From the NCBI RefSeq assembly GCF_029266855.1, contig NZ_JAQSWB010000005.1, positions 186,001 to 250,000 of the forward strand: DNA of 64,000 nucleotides, in the 5' to 3' direction. The notes below the pieces were generated by a model. That model worked only from the letters and a program-made list of their open reading frames with translations, did not search any database and had not been told where the DNA came from. This DNA is from Fluviicola sp. (GTDB taxonomy: Bacteria; Bacteroidota; Bacteroidia; Flavobacteriales_D; Crocinitomicaceae). The position numbers and the translations under genes were made by a program. Every line of letters begins with the position of its first letter. Position 1 is the stretch's first letter. Shown one piece after another: positions 8,599 to 17,034 of this stretch.

Positions 8599-8610
8599 CT
8601 ACCATCAAAC

Positions 8611-9051
8611 TTAAGCCTTCAAATGTTCCACGTGAAACTTACGCAACATTAACATTTCATTCTCTTTGGATCTCATCAATTCCTCGTCCTTTTCAGACTT
8701 ATCCTTGTATCCACATAAGTGCAACAACCCATGAACACACACCCGGTGTAATTCATCCTGGAAAAGCGAATCAAACTCATTCGAATTGTCTTCAACCCGA
8801 TCTACACTAATAAACAGATCCCCCGACACCAAATTGTCCTCGGTATAATCAAACGTAATTATGTCCGTGTAATAATCATGTTGCAGGTATTCCTTATTCA
8901 TTTGAAGCAAGTGTTCATCAGAACAAAAGATGATTGAAACATCTCCCAAACTTTTATTCTCCACCTCACAAACATTTGAATACCATGCAAACAAAAATTC
9001 CGGATTAACACCCGGAACTTCTTCTATATCTTCAAAGAAAACTTCTACCAT
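8611..9051 (-). CDS. ybeY: Endoribonuclease YbeY, 16S rRNA maturation factor
   Basis: 146 residues. YbeY is a zinc-dependent RNase acting in 3' maturation and quality control of 16S rRNA. The metal motif reads VHGLLHLCGYKDK: the first two histidines of H-x3-H-x5-H are present, but the third position is Asp (the run ends YKD instead of YDH). I recall this as common in Bacteroidota YbeY, so it is probably lineage-typical and not a loss. The start overlaps the stop of the ATPase gene by one base (TAATG). The last codons (encoding FHVEH) form the parS-like site at 8624-8639. Confidence 0.93.
   Translation of the reverse strand: MVEVFFEDIEEVPGVNPEFLFAWYSNVCEVENKSLGDVSIIFCSDEHLLQMNKEYLQHDYYTDIITFDYTEDNLVSGDLFISVDRVEDNSNEFDSLFQDELHRVCVHGLLHLCGYKDKSEKDEELMRSKENEMLMLRKFHVEHLKA
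8624..8639. promoter_or_regulatory. parS-like site 4, in the 3' end of ybeY
   Basis: TGTTCCACGTGAAACT matches parS at 15 of 16 positions. It lies 31 bases from the perfect site 3, inside the last codons of ybeY. Confidence 0.88.
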
Positions 9052-9464
9052 TACTTATTAAAAAAAACACTTACTTCATTCCCACTATCATTAAACATAA
9101 CCTCGTCGGCCAGGTTTCTCATCAGGAAAATCCCACGTCCATTCTCCTTCTCAATATTCTCAGGAGCCGTGGGGTCGGGGAGATGAAGATGGTCAAAACC
9201 GGATCCCTCATCACAAATTCTAAAACCGAAACCATCATCAGTTTCATAAAACTCCAACTTCACTTCCTTAGCAACATGCATTGAGTTACCATGAATAATC
9301 GCATTGTTCACCGCCTCTGTCACCGCTATCAAAACATTACCGTACATGTCTTCATCTATACCAACAGTCTGACAAGCTTTGTCGATCATAGATTCAACAA
9401 CAGGTAAATTATTCAATTCTGAAGGAATGCTTAACGAATCAATTAAAGTAAACCCTTCTTTCAT
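9051..9464 (-). CDS. RsbW/SpoIIAB-like ATP-binding protein (HATPase_c)
   Basis: 137 residues with a stand-alone GHKL ATPase fold: N-box 'EAVNNAIIHGNS', G1 box 'DEGSGFD' and G2 region 'NGRGIFLMRNLADEV'. This is the arrangement of the anti-sigma/serine kinases of the RsbW type. No cognate anti-anti-sigma (STAS) gene is nearby, so the partner is unknown. It lies 26 bases downstream of the DUF4175 gene and overlaps ybeY by one base, so all three are probably transcribed together. Confidence 0.87.
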   Translation of the reverse strand: MKEGFTLIDSLSIPSELNNLPVVESMIDKACQTVGIDEDMYGNVLIAVTEAVNNAIIHGNSMHVAKEVKLEFYETDDGFGFRICDEGSGFDHLHLPDPTAPENIEKENGRGIFLMRNLADEVMFNDSGNEVSVFFNK

Positions 9465-9490
9465 TCTTTTAATTTAATGTTCTACGTATA

Positions 9491-12400
9491 CTAGAACTGA
9501 TTGAAGTATTTACCCGCCTTGTCTTTATAGTACTTTGTCAATAAAGGATCCACAGCACGCAACAACTCAACCTGTCCAAGCTTGTTACGCTTATACTCAT
9601 CAAACCGAATAAGGTTACCATAATTCACATTTTTTCCGGAAGTCGATTCTCTTTTTTCCTCAAACCCTCTTTCCTTCAATGCTTTCTCACTTTCCAATAA
9701 GCGAGTTAAAATATCTTGTTGACGACGGATCATCTCAGGTGAGAATTGTTTATTGATTAACTGTTTCTCTTGTTCCTCTAATTCCTTGATCAATGGATTC
9801 AATTGATTTCCCTTTCCTTGTCCATCCTTGTTCATCTCATTGCGCAATTGTTCCAGTCGCTGACGGATTGCCGTCTGCTGAGCAGCCATCTTAGCAACTT
9901 CCTTATTCCCTAAGCCAGGCATTCCCTGACTCCCTTGTCCGGGCTTATCGCCAGGTTGCTTGCCTCCGGGATTTGGTCCTTTCTTCATTTGTTCGAGCTG
10001 CTTCTTTAGCATCTCCTTCATGTCTCCAGGCGACATTTGTCCGTCACTCGGCTTTTTTCCCGCACCTCCCGGATTATCGCAAGAGCCCGAACCCGGCTTT
10101 TGCTGTTGTGCCTGTTGTTGCATTGATTGCAAACTTTCATTTAACATCAGTGCCAAGTTGTTATAGCTGGTCATTACATATTGCTGATGCTGCAGCATTC
10201 CTCTTCGGTTATGCTCCCCAATCTCATTTGTGATCAATCCGAAATTGGAACGAATGTCTTTTAATTCTTTATCTATAAAAGGTGCAATCTTTGTTTGACG
10301 TTTTGCTAAAGCCATCAAACTATCCTCGATCAATTTATTGTCATCTATAATACTCCGCTGCTTTCTTCCCAGTTTATTATAATATGGATCCATATCCTTT
10401 ACTTTTCCGAAGCGGTTCATTACATATTCCTGGTCAAAACTTAAAGACATCAAATTTTCCAGCAATAACCGAATCAAACTCATGTCTTCTTCATCCTGCT
10501 TCTTGTTGGCCGCTTCCTGCTGATTGTTCAACTGGTCAGAAAGTTCCTTCATTTTCTCAGCAGCCTTTTTCTGATTTTCTCCGGCTTTCCCTTTTTTACC
10601 CTGATCAAGTTTGCTCTTCGCGTCATTCATTTCATCAGAAATTTCCTGCTGCTCCTGGTCAAAAGAATCCATCGGCATCGGACGCTCCAATTCTTCATTC
10701 AACTTTTGAAGTTCTTTCATGTCTTTCTTCAGATCATCAAACTTCTTGTTCAACTCGTCCTGTTTCTTTGATGCGTCTTTTTCAGACACCTTTTCATCCT
10801 TGATATCCTTCTCCAATTTTTCCTGCTCCTCGGCCAACTGATCCAATTCCTTTTCCAAATCGTCAATCTTTTCATTCACCTGCAAACGCTTCAACATTTC
10901 CATCGTGCGATCCAATTGCTTTTTCATCTCATCACTGGAAGCATCCAATTTCTCCGTTTCATTCTTCATTTGAAGCTGATCATTCTTCTCCATCAACTTT
11001 TCAAGATCATCCAACAGTTTCTTAAGCTCGTCATCCATCACTTCCTTCAGCAATTCTTCAATCATTTCCTGCTGCTTCAAAAGTTCTTCGTCCTGTTCAC
11101 TTAATTTGTTCTTTTCCTCGTTACTCGCGTTCAACTTTTCTTTGATCGCCTCCAATTCATCTTGTAAAGATTGTTGTTGCTGTTTCAAAGACTGAACCTG
11201 TTCCATGTTTTTAAAATCACTTTTCGATTTATTCATCAATGATTTTTGCAGCTTGTTTACATCCTTTTGAAATTGCTCAGTCTTCTTATAAACATCTGTC
11301 AACGCATTCTTCAATTCCTTTTGAACCTCGTCACGCTTCTCATTCAAATTGGTCAAAGAAGGTAATTCATACACGAAGTTTTGAGAGGAAGTGCTCTTGG
11401 ATCCGTTCACACCATCATTATCAAATACCTGAAAGTGATAAGAGATCTTATCCTCCACATCGATATTGTCCCTGCTGAAATCTACAGCAAATGAAAACTT
11501 ATCATTGGTAGAAGCGTACTTATCAACCAACATTTTTCGCTTCAGTTCCGGTCCGTTCTTCTTTTGAATAGTATACATGAAATAAAGCGCGGTCAATCCG
11601 TAATCATCCGAGATCAATCCTTCAAATAACCTTACAGAAGTTTTAATCGAATCAACACTCTCGGAAACCAAAATCGACGGATAAGCATCCTTGATGACAT
11701 GCACCTGGATATTGGAAGTATCCAAAACATTCAAATCCTTATTCTTCAAAACGAAATTTACTGAACCATCTTCTTTGTATACAGATTGAAAGTTTCCATT
11801 TCCGCTATCAAATTGCTTTGAAAACCCTTTACTGAAAACTTTAAACCAACTTACATTTCGTGCCTCCACATTCCAATCGACCTTTGTTCCCTCCGGAATA
11901 TCCAAATCAGCAATGTTCAATAAGCGCTCATCCTTTCTCTTCAGGTACTTCGGATAATGCAGGCTTGCGACAACTTTTCCCAAAGAAGAATTCCCAAGAA
12001 TTTTTACCTGAAACTCCTTCGATTCATACCCTTCGCTTTCAAAGTGAAAAACAAAATCAGATTTCAAATTATCAATAGGGAAGGCCAGACGATTTTTGCG
12101 AACCTTATTCATCTTGTAGCGTCCGCGATTGGAAACTAAAAAAACATGTTCCGGCACATATATTCCGGTAATATCAACTTGAACATTATACGAGCTTCCT
12201 TCGCGTAATTTATCTCTCTTGTCTACCAGGTTGAAATCGAACGGTGCCTCCTGTGCCTGCGAGAAATTCACAACATTGGAAGAGCCTTTGGTGATCCACC
12301 CGGGAGCGAAAATTGCAATCGTTCCGAAAACAAGAATAATCGGGATAACATATTTCAAATACTTTTTTGATTCCTCATAGCGAACCGCTTCCTCGAATTT

Positions 12401-12826
12401 TACTGCCAACAGTTCATTCGACTTTTGTGAAACACTGGCACGGATCAACTCAAAGCTTCGATCGTCTTCATTGACAATTTCATTCAATTGAAGAGTATTT
12501 AATAAACGATCTGATACATTCGGAAAAAAGGAACCGATAATTCGTGCGGCCTGTGTCCTGTTAATCCGTCTTCCAAACGAATACAATCTCATAATCGGGA
12601 GAGCAAAATAACGAACAAGCAAATACCCGTTCATTCCAAGGAACAAAATCAATAATACAAGTCGAACCGAACTAGGGAAACGACCAAAATATTCCAGGAC
12701 ACTCACTGTTAACCAGGAGGCCAATAAAAAGCCAACTACGATTAAAACACCCTTCAAGATCTCACTCTTGTAATACTTGCGTATGAAGGCATCTATCTGT
12801 TCAATTAAGCGATCAAAAGCTGACAT
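9491..12826 (-). CDS. DUF4175 family membrane protein with long coiled coil
   Basis: 1111 residues. Three hydrophobic segments lie near the N-terminus (about 23-47, 53-78 and 155-177). They are followed by a beta-rich extracytoplasmic stretch and then a very long Lys/Glu/Gln-rich coiled coil (about 500-780). A Gly/Pro/Gln-rich part with 'PGSGSCDNPGGAGKKPSDGQ' and a conserved C-terminal domain ending 'LRAVDPLLTKYYKDKAGKYF' complete it. This matches the DUF4175 proteins of Bacteroidota, whose role is unknown. Its long helical region suggests a scaffold across the periplasm or under the envelope (inference). It is the first gene of the run DUF4175-ATPase-ybeY-mnmG-methyltransferase, divergent from gltX. 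Confidence 0.88.
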   Translation of the reverse strand: MSAFDRLIEQIDAFIRKYYKSEILKGVLIVVGFLLASWLTVSVLEYFGRFPSSVRLVLLILFLGMNGYLLVRYFALPIMRLYSFGRRINRTQAARIIGSFFPNVSDRLLNTLQLNEIVNEDDRSFELIRASVSQKSNELLAVKFEEAVRYEESKKYLKYVIPIILVFGTIAIFAPGWITKGSSNVVNFSQAQEAPFDFNLVDKRDKLREGSSYNVQVDITGIYVPEHVFLVSNRGRYKMNKVRKNRLAFPIDNLKSDFVFHFESEGYESKEFQVKILGNSSLGKVVASLHYPKYLKRKDERLLNIADLDIPEGTKVDWNVEARNVSWFKVFSKGFSKQFDSGNGNFQSVYKEDGSVNFVLKNKDLNVLDTSNIQVHVIKDAYPSILVSESVDSIKTSVRLFEGLISDDYGLTALYFMYTIQKKNGPELKRKMLVDKYASTNDKFSFAVDFSRDNIDVEDKISYHFQVFDNDGVNGSKSTSSQNFVYELPSLTNLNEKRDEVQKELKNALTDVYKKTEQFQKDVNKLQKSLMNKSKSDFKNMEQVQSLKQQQQSLQDELEAIKEKLNASNEEKNKLSEQDEELLKQQEMIEELLKEVMDDELKKLLDDLEKLMEKNDQLQMKNETEKLDASSDEMKKQLDRTMEMLKRLQVNEKIDDLEKELDQLAEEQEKLEKDIKDEKVSEKDASKKQDELNKKFDDLKKDMKELQKLNEELERPMPMDSFDQEQQEISDEMNDAKSKLDQGKKGKAGENQKKAAEKMKELSDQLNNQQEAANKKQDEEDMSLIRLLLENLMSLSFDQEYVMNRFGKVKDMDPYYNKLGRKQRSIIDDNKLIEDSLMALAKRQTKIAPFIDKELKDIRSNFGLITNEIGEHNRRGMLQHQQYVMTSYNNLALMLNESLQSMQQQAQQQKPGSGSCDNPGGAGKKPSDGQMSPGDMKEMLKKQLEQMKKGPNPGGKQPGDKPGQGSQGMPGLGNKEVAKMAAQQTAIRQRLEQLRNEMNKDGQGKGNQLNPLIKELEEQEKQLINKQFSPEMIRRQQDILTRLLESEKALKERGFEEKRESTSGKNVNYGNLIRFDEYKRNKLGQVELLRAVDPLLTKYYKDKAGKYFNQF

Positions 12827-12993
12827 AAAAACTATTCTTATACGGATAACTTACTAAAGTAGAAAAGTTCATACAGAACATCTTCCTCAAATTCAGGATT
12901 CTGTACACTTAAGCCTTAAAAAAGGTTAATCTTTATCAAAGGATAGATAATTTCTATTCATTGACCGACAAAAAATTACTTGTACCCTTTGGG

Positions 12994-13019
12994 CAGATTA
13001 AGCAACATTGCTTAATCTG
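12994..13019. promoter_or_regulatory. Perfect 26-bp palindrome upstream of gltX (operator-like)
   Basis: Arms CAGATTAAGCAA (12994-13005) and TTGCTTAATCTG (13008-13019) are perfect complements separated by only two bases. The right arm supplies a TTG that could serve as the -33 element for the box at 13034 (23-base spacing). A two-base centre suits a dimeric protein binding site better than a terminator; no T-run follows. Confidence 0.6.
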
Positions 13020-13033
13020 GGTTAATTAATGAT

Positions 13034-13041
13034 TACTTTTG
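13034..13041 (+). promoter_or_regulatory. gltX promoter -7 box (TACTTTTG)
   Basis: Exact TAnnTTTG match 16 bases before the ATG at 13057. It overlaps the first codons of the longer TTG-started frame (13039), which is therefore rejected as the start. Confidence 0.7.
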
Positions 13042-13056
13042 CTGAAAAAAATAAGC

Positions 13057-14568
13057 ATGAGTTCGTCAGATGTACGTGTTCGCTTCGCACCATCCCCAAC
13101 TGGACCTTTACACATGGGAGGTGTTCGAACAGCACTTTATAATTACCTTTTCGCAAAACACAATAATGGAACTTTCATTATTCGAATAGAAGACACCGAT
13201 CAGACACGTTTTGTTCCTGGCGCCCAGGATTATATTATGGACTCGTTAAAGTGGTGCGGAATCATTCCGGATGAAGGTCCGGGAATAGGTGGAGAGTATG
13301 GTCCTTATGTTCAAAGTGAGCGAAAAGAAATGTATCATCCTTATGCAGTAGGCCTGGTCGAAAATGACAAAGCTTATTATGCTTTCGATACTCCTGAAGA
13401 ATTAGAAGCTGTTCGTGAACAGGCAAAACAAATGGGGATGCCTAATTGGCAATACAACAGTGTTACGCGAACAAACCTGAAAAACTCTTTAACACTTCCG
13501 GCTGATGAAGTTAAACGTCGCCTGGAAGCAGGAGAACCTTATGTAATCCGCTTCAAAATGCCTAGAAATGAGGATGTTAGATTTGAAGATATTGTCAGAG
13601 GGTGGGTTGTTGTAAACACTAACAACCTGGATGACAAGGTTTTATTCAAAAGCGATGGAATGCCTACTTATCATTTGGCAAACATTGTTGACGATCACTT
13701 GATGAAGATTTCGCATGTAATCCGCGGAGAAGAGTGGCTTCCTTCCGCTCCGATGCACGTGATGCTTTACCAGGCTTTTGGATGGGATGCACCACAATTC
13801 GCACATTTGCCTTTGCTTTTGAGACCGGACGGAAATGGTAAACTCTCAAAAAGAGATGGCGATCGTCTAGGTTTCCCGGTATTTCCGGCAAACTGGACAA
13901 CAGCCGAGGGTGAGTTGTATTCGGGATATCGCGAAAACGGGTACTTTCCCGGAGCTTTTATCAATATGCTTGCATTCTTGGGTTGGAATCCCGGAACAAC
14001 ACAGGAAATTTTTTCAATGGATGAATTGATCCAGGCATTTACGCTGGATAGAGTAGGGAAAGCAGGAGCAAAATTCGATCCTGAAAAAACGAAATGGTTC
14101 CAACAGCAATATCTGAAAAACACTTCTGAAAAAGAATTGGCTCGTTTGCTTAAAGAACAATTCAGCTTAACGGATTCTGAAGAACGTCTCGAAGCATTTT
14201 GCAAACTTATGAAAGAGCGCGCGACCTTTGTTAAAGATATGATGACAGAAGGTTCCTACCTGATCAATAAACCGGGAACGTACGATGAACAAACTGTTTC
14301 AAAGAAATGGAAAGAAGATTCTGCTGCTTTGATGACAGAATGGAAAAACCAATTAAACAGTCTTTCTTCCTTTGATCCTGCAACAATTGAAACTGCTTTT
14401 AAATCATTCCTTGAGCAGAAATCATTGGGAATCGGAGCGGTACTTCCATTATTCAGACTATTACTGACAGGAGCAGGTACAGGACCTTCTATGTTTGAAA
14501 TAGCGGCTTACCTGGGTAAAGAAGAATGCTTGAATAGAATGAACGACGGATTGGCAAAACTGGGATGA
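13057..14568 (+). CDS. gltX: Glutamyl-tRNA synthetase
   Basis: Charges tRNA-Glu. 503 residues. The class I 'HIGH' motif reads PLHMGG at residues 17-22 within 'RFAPSPTGPLHMGGVRTALYNYL', and the 'KMSKS' motif reads KLSKR at 262-266. The GluRS signature 'RIEDTDQTRFV' is also present. Bacteroidota enzymes of this length are usually discriminating GluRS, although glutaminylation via amidotransferase cannot be judged here. The start at 13057 is set by the promoter box at 13034. The gene overlaps folB by four bases (ATGA) and has a striking palindrome upstream. Confidence 0.97.
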   Translation: MSSSDVRVRFAPSPTGPLHMGGVRTALYNYLFAKHNNGTFIIRIEDTDQTRFVPGAQDYIMDSLKWCGIIPDEGPGIGGEYGPYVQSERKEMYHPYAVGLVENDKAYYAFDTPEELEAVREQAKQMGMPNWQYNSVTRTNLKNSLTLPADEVKRRLEAGEPYVIRFKMPRNEDVRFEDIVRGWVVVNTNNLDDKVLFKSDGMPTYHLANIVDDHLMKISHVIRGEEWLPSAPMHVMLYQAFGWDAPQFAHLPLLLRPDGNGKLSKRDGDRLGFPVFPANWTTAEGELYSGYRENGYFPGAFINMLAFLGWNPGTTQEIFSMDELIQAFTLDRVGKAGAKFDPEKTKWFQQQYLKNTSEKELARLLKEQFSLTDSEERLEAFCKLMKERATFVKDMMTEGSYLINKPGTYDEQTVSKKWKEDSAALMTEWKNQLNSLSSFDPATIETAFKSFLEQKSLGIGAVLPLFRLLLTGAGTGPSMFEIAAYLGKEECLNRMNDGLAKLG

Positions 14569-14927
14569 AACATACCATTGAAGTAAACGGAATTAAACTC
14601 TATGCATTTCATGGCTGCCTGGAGGAAGAAGGAAAGATTGGTGGAAACTACATTGTAGACGTTCATATGAATACCAACTTTCAGGAAGCAGCCTTAAGTG
14701 ATGAATTAAGTCAGACGATTGATTATGTACATATCAATGCAATTGTTGCACAGGAAATGGCTATTCGGTCCAAACTTATCGAGCATGCAGGTCAGCGCAT
14801 TGTTTCACGTATTGAACAAGAAATCAAGGGCTTAGTCGGTTTACGGGTAAAAGTCACAAAAATCTGTCCTCCTATCAACGGAGATGTAGATAATGTAGCA
14901 ATTATTATTGAGACCGGAACTTGGTAG
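14565..14927 (+). CDS. folB: Dihydroneopterin aldolase
   Basis: 120 residues. FolB converts 7,8-dihydroneopterin to 6-hydroxymethyl-dihydropterin in folate synthesis. 'GIKLYAFHGCLEEEGKIGGNYIVDV' is the usual N-terminal signature (the family motif is 'FHGVxxxExxxGqxF'). The later 'TIDYVHINAIV', 'LIEHAGQRIVSRI' and 'VRVKVTKICPPINGDVDNVAI' stretches give the T-fold core, including the catalytic lysine in VKVTK. The ATG overlaps the gltX stop (ATGA), so the two genes are translationally coupled. Confidence 0.93.
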   Translation: MKHTIEVNGIKLYAFHGCLEEEGKIGGNYIVDVHMNTNFQEAALSDELSQTIDYVHINAIVAQEMAIRSKLIEHAGQRIVSRIEQEIKGLVGLRVKVTKICPPINGDVDNVAIIIETGTW

Positions 14928-14945
14928 TTTTATAAGAAAAATTAC

Positions 14946-14953
14946 TATTTTTG
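14946..14953 (+). promoter_or_regulatory. tRNA-Cys promoter -7 box (TATTTTTG)
   Basis: Exact TAnnTTTG match 12 bases before the first base of the tRNA. Confidence 0.6.
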
Positions 14954-14965
14954 CCACCACAATAC

Positions 14966-15036
14966 GGTCTCGTGGCCGAGCGGTTAGGCAACGGTCTGCA
15001 AAACCGTCTACTCCGGTTCGAATCCGGACGAGACCT
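14966..15036 (+). tRNA. tRNA-Cys(GCA)
   Basis: The acceptor stem GGTCTCG pairs perfectly with CGAGACC. The anticodon arm ACGGT-CTGCAAA-ACCGT gives anticodon GCA, and the T arm reads CCGGTTCGAATCCGG. The discriminator base is T (U73), the cysteine identity base. CCA is not encoded. A terminator hairpin follows directly. Confidence 0.96.
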
Positions 15037-15037
15037 C

Positions 15038-15067
15038 AAAAAGCTCCACATAATGTGGAGCTTTTTT
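15038..15067 (+). terminator. Rho-independent terminator after tRNA-Cys
   Basis: Arms AGCTCCACAT and ATGTGGAGCT (15042-15062) are perfect complements, followed by a T-run (TTTTTT). It begins within ten bases of the tRNA end. Confidence 0.9.
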
Positions 15068-15092
15068 GTTTTATTCTTATTCCAAATATGTG

Positions 15093-15136
15093 CTACTCCG
15101 GTGTGTTCCAATAGCTTTCGCGAACCGGACGAGACC
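15093..15136 (+). repeat. Broken second copy of the tRNA-Cys 3' half
   Basis: CTACTCCGGT (15093-15102) and CGAACCGGACGAGACC (15121-15136) repeat the variable-loop/T-arm and T-arm/acceptor parts of the intact tRNA-Cys 57-130 bases upstream. They are separated by an 18-base insertion and lack one T in the T loop. No 5' half is present, so this cannot be a working tRNA. The rest of the 15037-15261 spacer holds the terminator and nothing else I recognise. Confidence 0.7.
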
Positions 15137-15261
15137 ACTCAAAGTTCATCCCCTTTGCGTTCTTATACCATGCATAACGTCATTTCTGACTATGCTTCGT
15201 CTTCAAAAGCCTTGCTTTTTCTTCTTTGCGGTGAAAATATACGGCAGCACGTTTATAAAAA

Positions 15262-16920
15262 TCAATTTATGATCTGAACCGGTTTTGTTACCACAGTTCC
15301 ATCACTGTAAGTCAGCGACAAGTAATAAACTCCTGCTTCCAATTCAGTGTTTTTCAAGTCAAATCCCATTTCTGTTATTACTTCATTGATCTGTATTTCC
15401 TTTCCGGACAAATCTCTTAAATTCAATTGTTTAACAGCTCCACTCGGAACATAAACAGAAAAAGAGCCGGTACTCGGATTCGGATAAACAGAAAATGCGT
15501 TCTTATCATAAGCCTCCTGAATTCCTAACTGATCTATCAGGGAATTCGCTGCAGCAAACACATTCGGCAAAGGTCCTATTTTTTCGGAAAGTGGGAAAAG
15601 AACTCCTTCAACCTGTGGTTTTCCCGTATTTACCAGTAAATCCTTTATTTCATTCTTCGTCAGGGTGTTTCCCGTAAAATTCCTGTAAAGCGACTGTATC
15701 AATGTGACTGCTCCCACAACAATCGGGGAAGCACCTGAAGTTCCTCCAAAATTATCAGAATAGGATCGGTTTGGTCCCTCAGCTGCATAAGCAGATCCAT
15801 AACCCGTAGTAACTACTCCTTCTCCGTTTCCCTGGAGATCAATCCGGCTTCCGTGATTTGAAAACCACAACCTTGATCTTGGCACATCGTCTATACCAAC
15901 TGATCCGGCACCAACCATAATTGCCTCCGACCAGTTTTCTTCGAGAAAAGGATAATGACCGAAATTGTCAACACCAAACATCGGATCATCCAGATTCTTA
16001 TTTCCATTTCCGGCTGCTTCCACTACGATCAATCCATTTCCGGAGATCAGTTGAATAGCATCATAATACGGTTCGTACCATTCTACCGGCGCATATCCTT
16101 CCTCAGGAGTTCCCGGAAAAGCCAGGGTTTGCTGTTCTATTAACACCACATCACCTTCCTCCAGCTGACTCAAAGTAACGATCAATGCTTCCTCCAGATA
16201 ATACATATCCTCATAATAAGCTCCTGCAAAATACAATTGGCTTTCATATGCAATTCCTGTTGTACCAATTCCATCGTTGAGAGATGCTATTTCCCCCAGT
16301 ACGGCCGTTCCATGGTTTGGTCCAAATCCCGGATCTTGTGGTTGCGGCCCGATAACAATCACCTCAGGAAGATCTTCGTGATCCGGATTAAAGTAATATT
16401 CAATATCACAGACCTTTACACCTGAACCAAAAACAGAATAAGCATTCCAAAACTCCTGCACATGAATTCCGGGATCCTGGTCAAACAAATAAACCTGGGA
16501 TGGCTGTAAATTCGGAACAAGCGGTGTGCTCAATTTAGGGGGAATGCTCACATACTTTACGGAAGCAAGTGTTTGCAATTTATTTTGTACGGCTTTAAGG
16601 TCCTCTCCCGGATTCAGGTGAAATTCAAAAAGGGTTTTCGGATCCGAAAGATTCTTTCTAAGACGCTGTTTTGCTTTTAAGTAGTATGACTCCAATAATT
16701 CCGGTGAAATGGAGTAAAAAGGTTCCCAGTGCCCATACTGATCCAAATCGGATGCTTCGGGATATAAACCTTCTGCAGAAAATAATTTACCGGTTTGTGC
16801 ATGCACATTTAATCCGTCCTGAAACTTTACATGTAAAATTCTTTTCTGTCCATCCTGGGCAGATGCTATTATAAAGAATGACAATGAGAATACGGAAAGT
16901 AATACAAGTTTCATAAGCAT
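15262..16920 (-). CDS. Secreted subtilisin-like (S8) protease with T9SS sorting domain
   Basis: 552 residues. A signal peptide (MLMKLVLLSVFSLSFFIIASAQ) and a pro-region of about 130 residues precede the S8 catalytic domain. The triad is D172 (VCDIEYY), H203 (NHGTAVLGEIA) and S395 (GGTSGASPIV). The last 75 residues begin 'FSVYPNPSTGSFSVYV' and end 'VTKPVQIIN', a type A T9SS C-terminal domain, so the protein should cross the outer membrane and be anchored or released. The second Met (residue 3) could equally be the start. The gene stands alone, convergent to the tRNA. Confidence 0.93.
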   Translation of the reverse strand: MLMKLVLLSVFSLSFFIIASAQDGQKRILHVKFQDGLNVHAQTGKLFSAEGLYPEASDLDQYGHWEPFYSISPELLESYYLKAKQRLRKNLSDPKTLFEFHLNPGEDLKAVQNKLQTLASVKYVSIPPKLSTPLVPNLQPSQVYLFDQDPGIHVQEFWNAYSVFGSGVKVCDIEYYFNPDHEDLPEVIVIGPQPQDPGFGPNHGTAVLGEIASLNDGIGTTGIAYESQLYFAGAYYEDMYYLEEALIVTLSQLEEGDVVLIEQQTLAFPGTPEEGYAPVEWYEPYYDAIQLISGNGLIVVEAAGNGNKNLDDPMFGVDNFGHYPFLEENWSEAIMVGAGSVGIDDVPRSRLWFSNHGSRIDLQGNGEGVVTTGYGSAYAAEGPNRSYSDNFGGTSGASPIVVGAVTLIQSLYRNFTGNTLTKNEIKDLLVNTGKPQVEGVLFPLSEKIGPLPNVFAAANSLIDQLGIQEAYDKNAFSVYPNPSTGSFSVYVPSGAVKQLNLRDLSGKEIQINEVITEMGFDLKNTELEAGVYYLSLTYSDGTVVTKPVQIIN

Positions 16921-17034
16921 GTTATTTTAACCAATGCTAATGAATAATTCTATAACATTTCAAATTAAAATGTCTACGCAACAATCTATTGAGGGAAGGG
17001 TATTTAAAGAAAAGCGAATTGTTAATCCTGTGGA

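Noticed and set aside
9477-9492. Weak parS resemblance (about 11/16) between the ATPase and DUF4175 genes
   Set aside because: Too many mismatches in the CACGTG core and right half.
10384-10803. 139-codon plus-strand frame inside the DUF4175 gene
   Set aside because: Antisense shadow of the coiled-coil codons; His/Ser/Cys-rich with no family signal.
14905-15277. Several short frames across tRNA-Cys
   Set aside because: They overlap the tRNA, its terminator and the broken tRNA copy.
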